Assembly (NCBI RefSeq): GCF_014649695.1
Contig: NZ_BMTN01000003.1
Coordinates: 248,001-312,000, forward strand
Reading direction: 5' to 3'
DNA length: 64,000 nucleotides
Source: Streptomyces kurssanovii
Lineage (GTDB): Bacteria > Actinomycetota > Actinomycetes > Streptomycetales > Streptomycetaceae
The notes under the pieces are model-generated. The model saw nothing but the letters and a program-made list of their open reading frames with translations. It was not told where the DNA came from and searched no databases. This document shows positions 34,103-40,876 of the stretch, piece after piece (position 1 is the first letter of the stretch; the number at the start of each line of letters is the position of its first letter). Both the position numbers and the translations under genes were made by a program.

Positions 34103-35253
34103 CGATCCGACTCCCGCGGCCCGACGGCTCGCTGACCGCGTACGAGCCCCGCACCGAGCCCCTGAGCTTCACGACCTCAGGGGTACTCACCTCCCGTACG
34201 GTCTTCTCCGCCGCCCATGTCGTGGCCGACCCGTACGCCGACGTCAGCCCCGACTCTCCCGCCGCCGTCGACTGGGACGCCACGCTCGCCTTCCGCCGCC
34301 ACCTGTGGTCGCACGGGCTCGGCGTCGCCGAGGCCATGGACACGGCGCAGCGCGGGATGGGCCTCGACTGGGCGGGTGCGGCCGAGCTGATCCGGCGCTC
34401 GGCGGCCGAGGCGAAGGCCGTCGGCGGCACGATCGCCTGCGGCGTGGGCACCGACCAGCTGACCGGCCCGGCGACACTCGCGTCGGTACGGTCCGCCTAT
34501 GAGGAACAACTCGCCCTCGTCGAGTCCACCGGCGCGCAGGCGATCCTGATGGCCTCCCGGGCGCTGGCCGCGGCGGCGACGTCCGCCGAGGACTACCTGG
34601 ACGTCTACCGCCACCTGCTGCGCCAGGCGTCCGAGCCGGTGATCCTGCACTGGCTCGGCCCGATGTTCGACCCCGCGCTGGAGGGCTACTGGGGCTCGAC
34701 CGACCTGGACGCGGCCACGTCGGTCTTCCTCGACGTGATCGCCGCCCACCCCGACAAGGTCGACGGCATCAAGGTCTCACTGCTGGACGCGCGCAGAGAG
34801 GTCGAGCTGCGCCGGCGCCTGCCGCAGGGCGTGCGCTGCTACACGGGCGACGATTTCAACTACCCGGAGCTGATCGCGGGTGACGATCGCGGCTTCAGCC
34901 ACGCCCTGCTGGGCATCTTCGACCCGCTGGGCCCGCTGGCGGCGGAGGCCGTACGGGTTCTGGACACGGGCGACACGGCCGGCTTCCGCAAGCTGCTCGA
35001 CCCGACCGTCGAGCTCTCCCGCCACCTCTTCCAGGCGCCGACACGCTTCTACAAGACGGGTGTCGTGTTCCTGGCCTGGCTGGCGGGCCACCAGTCCCAC
35101 TTCACGATGATCGGCGGCCTCCAGTCCGCGCGCTCACTGCCGCATCTGGCCCGCGCGTACGAACTGGCCGACGGGCTCGGCCTGTTCCCGGACCCCGCGT
35201 CGGCCGAGGCCCGGATGAAGTCCCTGCTGAACGTCTACGGAGTCCCGCAGTGA
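34099..35253 (+). CDS. DUF993 (dihydrodipicolinate-synthase-like) protein
   Basis: A 384-residue TIM-barrel protein of the DUF993 family, distantly like DapA/NAL class I aldolases. Conserved segments include AVDWDATLAFRRHLWSHGLGVAEAMDTAQRG, VILHWLGPMFDPALEGYWGS and DGIKVSLLD, where Lys in DGIKVS may be the Schiff-base lysine. A retro-aldol or aldol step on a keto-sugar acid would fit the position between dehydrogenase and isomerase. It overlaps both neighbours by 4 bp. The enzymatic reaction is not established for the family. Confidence 0.85.
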   Translation: MTIRLPRPDGSLTAYEPRTEPLSFTTSGVLTSRTVFSAAHVVADPYADVSPDSPAAVDWDATLAFRRHLWSHGLGVAEAMDTAQRGMGLDWAGAAELIRRSAAEAKAVGGTIACGVGTDQLTGPATLASVRSAYEEQLALVESTGAQAILMASRALAAAATSAEDYLDVYRHLLRQASEPVILHWLGPMFDPALEGYWGSTDLDAATSVFLDVIAAHPDKVDGIKVSLLDARREVELRRRLPQGVRCYTGDDFNYPELIAGDDRGFSHALLGIFDPLGPLAAEAVRVLDTGDTAGFRKLLDPTVELSRHLFQAPTRFYKTGVVFLAWLAGHQSHFTMIGGLQSARSLPHLARAYELADGLGLFPDPASAEARMKSLLNVYGVPQ

Positions 35254-36080
35254 ATCCTCTCTCGCGCTTCAGCATCAACCAGATGACGGTCAAGCAGCTG
35301 TCCTTGCCGGCACTCGCCGACGCCTGCGCCGGCCTGGGCATCCCGGCGGTCGGCCTGTGGCGCGAACCGGTCGCGGAATACGGTCTGGACGCCGCGGCGA
35401 AGCTCGTACGGGACGCGGGTCTGACGGTCACGTCCCTGTGCCGGGGCGGCTTCCTCACGGCTCTCGACCCGGCCGAGCGCACCCGCGCGCTGGACGACAA
35501 CCGCGCCGCGATCGACGAGGCGGCGACGCTGGGCACGGACACGCTGGTGATGGTCTCCGGCGGCCTCCCGCCGGGCAGTCGCGACCTCGTCGCGGCCAGG
35601 GAGCGGATCGCGGACGCCCTCGCCTCGCTCGCGCCCTACGCGGCCGAACGCGGCGTCCGTCTCGCCATCGAGCCCCTGCACCCGATGTTCGCCTCGGACC
35701 GGTGCGTGGTGTCCACCCTCGACCAGGCCCTCGACCTCGCGGAACGCTTCCCGGCCGACCAGGTGGGCGTCGTCGTCGACACGTACCACATCTGGTGGGA
35801 CGACCGGGCCCCGGCGGCGGTGGCCCGCGCGGGAGCCGCAGGCCGCATCCGCTCCTTCCAACTGGCCGACTGGACGACCCCGCTGCCCGCCGGCGTCCTC
35901 AACGGCCGCGGCCAGCTGGGCGACGGCGCTATCGACATGCGCGAGTGGCGCCAGCGGGTGGAGGCGACGGGCTGGACGGGCTTCATCGAGGTGGAGCTGT
36001 TCAACGACGGGTTGTGGGCGCGGGACGGGGTGGAGGTACTGGAGGAGACGGCGGGGAGGTTCGCGTCGGAGACGTTCTGA
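35250..36080 (+). CDS. Sugar phosphate isomerase/epimerase
   Basis: A 276-residue AP-endonuclease-2-type TIM barrel. Metal-site residues are in LAIEPLHPMF (Glu), VGVVVDTYHIWWD (Asp, His) and GFIEVELFND (Glu). GTG overlaps the DUF993 stop. It completes the LacI-controlled operon; the terminator beyond it is not obvious. The three genes together resemble catabolic modules for unusual sugars or polyols, but no transporter is encoded here. Confidence 0.87.
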   Translation: MNPLSRFSINQMTVKQLSLPALADACAGLGIPAVGLWREPVAEYGLDAAAKLVRDAGLTVTSLCRGGFLTALDPAERTRALDDNRAAIDEAATLGTDTLVMVSGGLPPGSRDLVAARERIADALASLAPYAAERGVRLAIEPLHPMFASDRCVVSTLDQALDLAERFPADQVGVVVDTYHIWWDDRAPAAVARAGAAGRIRSFQLADWTTPLPAGVLNGRGQLGDGAIDMREWRQRVEATGWTGFIEVELFNDGLWARDGVEVLEETAGRFASETF

Positions 36081-36205
36081 GCGCCGGCCGCGGGGGTGCC
36101 GCGGCCGGACCGACCTTGTCGTCTCCGTGGGAAGCGGATGTTGTCCGCTCGGCCGAAATCATCGGGCCGCTTGTTTTGAGGCTCTCTACTTTCGTTGCCG
36201 CATGG

Positions 36206-36646
36206 TCACTCGGTGGCCATGAATGCGATGTACTCGTACTCCTCCTCGAATACCACGAGCAGTCGTCGCTTGTCGGACGAGAGGAGGGAAAGGTCGCGTC
36301 CTAGAGCACTGATCAGGAACTCCGCCCAGCCCGGTGAAGTGCAACGGCATTTCACCCAAGGGAAATTTCGGAGGCCCGTACCGGCCAGCATTGGGTTCGA
36401 AATATCATGCTTCCTGGCCAGGGATTCGATCCAGGACCCTAGCTCACCGCGATAATCAGTGGTTATGGAGTAATGTGGTGGAGTTGCTGTGCTTGTGAAT
36501 TTAGCAAACCTGTCAGCCACCCATTCGGGGGCTTCGCCGGGAAGGAGGAATTCTTCCACCATTCCACTCGGCAAGCTTTGTAGGATCCGCTCCTTTTCCT
36601 TTTTCTCTTTGGCTAGTAAGATCTTCTGCTGCAACGCTTCGCTCAT
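36206..36646 (-). CDS. Candidate immunity protein paired with an RHS toxin remnant
   Basis: A 146-residue soluble protein that starts 12 bp after the end of the RHS toxin reading frame, where immunity genes of polymorphic toxins are placed. It has a charged N-terminal helix (AKEKKEKERI) and an acidic C-terminus (VVFEEEYEYIAF), features common in immunity proteins. Base composition is clearly lower in GC than the surrounding genes, and Leu codon TTA occurs early (36618-36620), so expression may need bldA tRNA. No ribosome site is obvious before the ATG. No family recognised; the immunity role is inferred from position. Confidence 0.65.
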   Translation of the reverse strand: MSEALQQKILLAKEKKEKERILQSLPSGMVEEFLLPGEAPEWVADRFAKFTSTATPPHYSITTDYRGELGSWIESLARKHDISNPMLAGTGLRNFPWVKCRCTSPGWAEFLISALGRDLSLLSSDKRRLLVVFEEEYEYIAFMATE

Positions 36647-36658
36647 GATAAGTGATCG

Positions 36659-37025
36659 CTATCCCGTGTAGTACAGGTGGTGCTTATCGCCGACCTGCTG
36701 GTACCTCTCACCCATCATATCTACGTTGTGTCCCCCTCCCTTCGGCTGTCCTGCATGGAAATGCGGATATGGTGCGTTCGGGTCACTCGTGTGTTCGGCG
36801 ATCACGCGGGTTCCCTGTGGTGTCTCGTACTGGTAGTAGCGTCCGTGGGCGCCCGGGTTGGGGTCGTACACATAGTTGCTTGTGCGGTGGCGTTGTGTGG
36901 GGTCGTCTCCCACCTCCCATTGCTTCACGGGCTGTTGGCTATTGGGTACTCCTGCGCGCTCGCGGGCGGCATTGAACGCTTCGGAGCGGTTATCGAAGTA
37001 CTGGTTGCACGGGGAAAGCCCGTAT
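36659..37025 (-). other. RHS C-terminal toxin domain (intact reading frame)
   Basis: About 120 residues after the DPYGLSPC junction: YFDNRSEAFNAARERAG, then NPGAHGRYYQYETPQGTRV, PHFHAGQPKGGGH and a terminal DKHHLYYTG. The repeated His residues (AHGR, HFHAG, KHH) suggest a metal-dependent or RNase-like nuclease toxin, but I cannot assign a named toxin family. The frame is open, yet no start codon with a ribosome site introduces it, so it is probably silent. Confidence 0.5.
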
Positions 37026-38310
37026 GGGTCGCACCAAGTGTGTGGATTGTTGACGTATGAAGCCGGGTTCGGTGCAGGAGTAAGACCGAGAGGGTCTTGG
37101 AAAAGGTAGCGGGCCGTTTCGGGTTGGTAGTGACGATGAACGTTGTAGTGGGCTTCTGTTTCCGGGTCGAAGTATTGGCCAGGAAAACGCAAGGGGGTGT
37201 ATGTAGAGCTCGTCCGGGCCCATGCGGTCTTGCCCCAAACGGTGCTGCGTGTTCTCCATTTTATAGAGCCCTGTTCGTCGATGAGCTCGGATGGGGTTCC
37301 GACCAGATCCGTAATAATCGCAAAGAATCGTGTGTCTATTTGTTCCCGCGAAGGATCGGAAATGCGCCTCCACCTTCCGACGTCTGCTCGCAGAGTGTCG
37401 GGCCGTCCCAGACGAAGGAGACATGTTCGGTCACAGTTCGACCGTCCTCTGCCATGCGTTGCTTGGCAATGCGGCGGCCGAGGGCGTCGTACCCGTAGCG
37501 CCAGACCGTTCCGTCGGGAGTAGTGACGGAGCTCATGCGGCCTTGGGCGTCCCATTTGTAGCGCCAGGTGTCCGGCTTGCGGGAGAGGCGGGTCTTCTGG
37601 CGGAGCGTGATGCGGCCGAGGGCGTCGTGTTCGTAGCGGATGTTGCCGGCACGGGTGATGCTGGTGCCGGTGTATTCGCGTATGCCGGTGGCTTCCTGAC
37701 CGGGGTGGGTTGCGGGCCAGGTGGCTCGGTCTGGTTGCCCGCTTCGTCGTAGGCGTAGCGCTCGGTCCAGCCTGCGGCGCGTACGGCGGTGACGCGGCCG
37801 ACGGGGTCGAGATCGAAGGTTCGGGTGCCGGAGAGCTGGTCGGTGAGGGCTATGAGGTTGCCGTCGGCGCGGTAGGTGTAGTCGCGGCGTTGGATGCTGC
37901 GGTCGCCGGTGGTGACGTGCTGGTTCGTGAGTCGGCCGAGCGGGTCGTACTGGTTGGTGAAGGAGACGGTGTCGCCGATGTGGCGGGCGATCTCCTGTCC
38001 GGCGGCGTCGTGTCTGAAGGTGATGGTGCGGCCGGAGGTGGTCAGGGACGTGCGGCGACCGGCTGTGTCGTAGGTCCAGGTGCTGACTGCGCCGGTCGGG
38101 GTGGTGCGACCGGTGCGGCGACCGAGGGCGTCGTACGTGTAGGAGATGGTGCGGCCGTTGACCGTCTCGGAGACGAGGCGGCAGTAGCGGTCGCGGAGCC
38201 AGGTGACGGTCGCGTCGTCGTTGACCGCTTCGGCGAGCTGGTCCGAGTAGTCGTAGGCGAAGGTCGTGATCTTCCCTGCCGCGTCCTTGCGGGAGCGTTT
38301 GCGGGTGGCT
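36659..38310 (-). pseudogene. 3' remnant of an RHS/YD-repeat polymorphic toxin, two disruptions
   Basis: YD repeats are readable from about 38310 (ITTFAYDYSDQLAEA, ISYTYDALGRRTGRT, FTNQYDPLGRLTNQ) up to GNQTE, where one base is missing near 37725; the text resumes as ATWPATHPG in another frame. That frame runs to WDGPTLCEQTSEGGG and stops at 37336. A third frame resumes as EQIDTRFFAIITDLVGTPS, with about 25 expected residues lost between 37340 and 37390. The RHS core ends YLFQDPLGLTPAPN near 37060 and is followed by a C-terminal toxin domain. The 5' majority of the gene, including any secretion signal, is gone. The region is of lower GC, mostly in the last 700 bp. Confidence 0.8.
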
Positions 38311-38327
38311 TCTGGCGGCCGCCATGA

Positions 38328-38610
38328 ACGTTGACCAGCGGCCGGCGACAACACCACGGTGCGGACGAGCGAGGCGCCGCGCGAGAGTAGTGGGGCTGCC
38401 ACCCTGACCCCGTCCGGAGGGCAAACCCGAGTTTCGTGCGGAAGACGGTCCGGTGGAGGCCGTGGTGACGCGCTCCGGCGCCCGGGCGCGCCGGTGGCGC
38501 CCCCGGGTCCGTGCGGAAGAAATTCTCCGCCGCTGACATAGACGCGCGCGTCGTCCTCCGTCTGAGACGTGAAAGCAACACCGACCACGTACACGACCAG
38601 CGGAGGACCG
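38328..38610. other. Gap between RHS remnant and sigma-factor unit
   Basis: About 280 bp without a supported gene. It should contain the promoter of the unit that starts at 38611. No ECF-type GGAAC/CGTT pair was found. Confidence 0.45.
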
Positions 38611-39213
38611 ATGAAGACGAAGAGGCTCGTCATGGCAGGGGTCATGGCGATGGCTCTCGCGGGCGGCGCCGGGACGGCGCTCGCCCTGGGGGGCGGCTCG
38701 GCGCAGCCGCACGTCAGGGTCGCGGCCGACGGCACCGGCAGCGCGACGCCTGCCGCGGCCGCGGCCGAGACAGGGCCGCGCGTCGTGCGGCCGTACCAGC
38801 CCGTGGAGATAGGCCAGGGCGCGAAGATGGGGCTGCTCCCGCAGGGCCGGCAGAACTATGTCGTGGCCTGGGAGGACTTCGAGCGCTCCGTGGAGCAGGC
38901 CAAGGCGTACGTCGGGGACAGCATCCGCCCGAACAGCCTCAGCGGCGGCCTGCAGACCGACGGGGACGACGCCCTGTTCACCGGCGCGTTCCGTACCGAC
39001 ACGGTGCCCGCGCGCATCACCGTCCGCGTCGGCTCCGGCCCCGAGCAGGCCGCGGGCATGCTGATGCTTCCCGGTGAGCCGGGCTGGGGCACGTACTACC
39101 TCGACGCGGCGGGCGCCGGCGCGCCCAAGGAGACCACCCAGGTGACCGCGTACGGGGCGGACGGCGCGGTGCTAGCCACCCTGTCGTTCGAGCCCTTCCC
39201 GGCCGGCCGCTGA
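38611..39213 (+). CDS. Secreted protein sharing a domain with the downstream anti-sigma-like protein
   Basis: A 200-residue protein with a signal peptide (KTKRLVMAGVMAMALAGGAGTALA, cleavage near residue 26). After an Ala-rich linker the globular part starts at RVVRPYQPVEIGQG (about residue 58) and contains GRQNYVVAWEDF, GAFRTDTVPARITV, PGWGTYYLDA and VTAYGADGAVL. The same blocks occur in the same order in the membrane protein at 39853. ATG follows GGAGG. The sigma-factor gene starts 25 bp downstream. I know no named family for the domain. Confidence 0.8.
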   Translation: MKTKRLVMAGVMAMALAGGAGTALALGGGSAQPHVRVAADGTGSATPAAAAAETGPRVVRPYQPVEIGQGAKMGLLPQGRQNYVVAWEDFERSVEQAKAYVGDSIRPNSLSGGLQTDGDDALFTGAFRTDTVPARITVRVGSGPEQAAGMLMLPGEPGWGTYYLDAAGAGAPKETTQVTAYGADGAVLATLSFEPFPAGR

Positions 39214-39238
39214 CGACAATCCCGCCCGTAGGGCGGCC

Positions 39239-39856
39239 ATGTCACGCTGTTGCGCCGGCGACGAGGGAGCGGCACAACAGCGTGGCGTGCGCCGCGCGCG
39301 GACGGCGAACACGAGGACTCGCTTGAAGACGAGCGCGGAGGTGGAGTTCCGGGCGTTCGTGGTCAGCCGCTGGCCACGCATGCTCCGTACCGCCCATCTG
39401 CTGACCGGACATCACCACGACGCGGAGGACCTGGTGCAGGCCGCCCTGGCCAAGGCGTATGTGAAGTGGGAACGCGTACAAGGGGCCGACGACCCCGACT
39501 CCTACGTGTGGCGCATCATGATCAACGCAAACGTGGACCGGCTGCGGCGCACCCGGCTCCGCGAGTGGCTCACGATCCGCTTCCCGGAGACCGCCGCCCC
39601 GGACCGGAGCGACGCCGTGGCACAGCGGGGGGCCGTGATGGACGCGCTCGGCCAACTGCCGCCGAAGCAACGGGCGGTGGTCGTACTGCGCTATCTGGAG
39701 GACCGCAGCGAGAGCGAGGTGGCCCGGCTGCTCGGCACCGGGATCGGTACGGTGCGCAGTCATACTGCACGCGCCCTGAAGAAACTGCGCGAGCATCCGG
39801 GCATCGTCCCGGCGCACATGACGGCGGCGCACATGACGGGGGAGCGGCAGCCGTGA
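39239..39856 (+). CDS. SigE-family ECF RNA polymerase sigma factor
   Basis: A 205-residue sigma-70-like factor. Region 2 reads EVEFRAFVVSRWPRMLRTAHLLTGHHHDAEDLVQAAL (residues about 33-70), region 4 LPPKQRAVVVLRYLEDRSESEVARLLGTGIGTVRSHTARAL (about 138-178). This is the SigE-family subgroup common in Streptomyces, usually paired with a membrane protein gene. The ATG at 39239 gives a 30-residue lead not typical of the family; GTG 39287 or TTG 39323 are alternatives. A 10-bp inverted repeat spans the proposed N-terminal codons. The stop overlaps the next GTG by 4 bp. Confidence 0.92.
   Translation: MSRCCAGDEGAAQQRGVRRARTANTRTRLKTSAEVEFRAFVVSRWPRMLRTAHLLTGHHHDAEDLVQAALAKAYVKWERVQGADDPDSYVWRIMINANVDRLRRTRLREWLTIRFPETAAPDRSDAVAQRGAVMDALGQLPPKQRAVVVLRYLEDRSESEVARLLGTGIGTVRSHTARALKKLREHPGIVPAHMTAAHMTGERQP
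39243..39284 (+). promoter_or_regulatory. Inverted repeat at the sigma-factor start region
   Basis: Arms CACGCTGTTG (39243-39252) and CAACAGCGTG (39275-39284), 22-nt spacer containing GAGGGAG. If the real start is downstream (39287), the stem would mask the ribosome site. Confidence 0.4.
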
Positions 39857-40539
39857 ACGAGGACGACCTGCGACTCGGCGACGCGTTGCGCCACGCGGCG
39901 GACGCCGTACCCGTCGGCCCCGCGCCGGTGGACGAGGTGCTGCGCCGGGGAAGGGCCACGCGGCGGCGCCGTACCGCCGCATGCGCGGGCGGCGTGGTCA
40001 CCATGATCGCCGTCGTGCTCGCGCTGGTGCCCCTGACCGGTCGGTCACCGCACCCGGCCCCGCCCCCGCCGGCGACCGCCCCGCCGGTCACCGCCACGCC
40101 CTCGGGCGTCCGGACGGTCCAGCCGTACGAACCGGTGGCCATCGGCCACGGCATCGGGATGGCACTGCTGCCGGACGGCCGGCAGAACTACGTCGTGGGC
40201 CCCGGCGATCTCAGGGCCGCGATCGACGCCGCCCGTTCCTACACCGGGGACAACATCCGCGACGACGCCCTCAGCTCCGGGAAGGACTTGGACACCGAAC
40301 ACGTCCTGTACCGGGGCGCGTTCCACACCGGAGCGGTCCCTTCACGGATCGAGGTCCGTCTCGACTCGGGTGAGCGGTTCGAGGCGTCCATGCTCCGACT
40401 CCAGGGCGACCCGGGATGGGGCACCTATTACGCCTTCGGCGACCCGGCCCGGGGCGCGGAGGGCTGGACGGTCACCGCGTACGCGGCGGACGGTGGCGTG
40501 CTGGTGGAGCAGCACTTCGGGAACCCGGCCGCCCCCTGA
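39853..40539 (+). CDS. Membrane-anchored anti-sigma-like protein with the shared extracellular domain
   Basis: A 228-residue single-pass protein. Residues 1-45 are cytosolic (DLRLGDALRHAADAVPVGPAPVDEVLRRGRATRRRRT), residues 46-62 a TM helix, then a Pro/Ala/Thr-rich stalk and an extracellular domain from about residue 85 (RTVQPYEPVAIGHG, GRQNYVVGPGDL, PGWGTYYAFG, VTAYAADGGVL). This matches the secreted protein at 38611. The cytosolic segment with sigma gene immediately upstream suggests an anti-sigma or sensor role, but it has no zinc-binding HxxxCxxC motif. Translationally coupled to the sigma gene (GTGA overlap). Confidence 0.8.
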   Translation: MNEDDLRLGDALRHAADAVPVGPAPVDEVLRRGRATRRRRTAACAGGVVTMIAVVLALVPLTGRSPHPAPPPPATAPPVTATPSGVRTVQPYEPVAIGHGIGMALLPDGRQNYVVGPGDLRAAIDAARSYTGDNIRDDALSSGKDLDTEHVLYRGAFHTGAVPSRIEVRLDSGERFEASMLRLQGDPGWGTYYAFGDPARGAEGWTVTAYAADGGVLVEQHFGNPAAP

Positions 40540-40876
40540 GGGACATCGCACCCGGCGCGCACGGGGCGATCCGTCGTGGCCGGAACCGATCCCAGGAACA
40601 TGGCGGAAATTACTCCGCGCGACCATGCAACCATATTTGCGTCACCGGAGTCGTATGTGTCGTCAGGGCTTCGGGGGTAGCGCGTCCGGGGGGAACAGCG
40701 CCGGGCCTTGGCGGGGGGAGCGTAAGGGGCCCGGTCATCGACCGGGCCCCCTCTTCGTGGCGGGCGAGGCGCGGAGAGGACCGGGGGGAAGCGGTGGGAC
40801 GGTGACCCGGGCAGTCCGGTACCGCGGTTGTCCACAGGCCGCACGCGCTGTCGGAGCGCGGCGATAACGTCGGGGC
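40540..40876. other. Gap between the sigma unit and recD2
   Basis: About 337 bp with no gene; it contains the terminator at 40726-40750 and a GC-rich stretch before the helicase start. No promoter is evident. Confidence 0.55.
40726..40750 (+). terminator. Intrinsic terminator
   Basis: Perfect 10-bp stem GGGGCCCGGT with a 5-nt loop, 187 bp after the anti-sigma-like gene; it closes the sigma unit and shields recD2. Confidence 0.7.

Noticed and set aside
32938-35253. A 771-codon open plus frame joining the dehydrogenase region to DUF993
   Set aside because: The first half is an Arg-rich shadow of the Gfo/Idh/MocA gene; the true DUF993 start is GTG 34099 overlapping the previous stop.
38611-39213. 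Start of the secreted protein at 38569
   Set aside because: The in-frame upstream codon lacks a ribosome site, and the signal peptide begins at the ATG at 38611 just after GGAGG.
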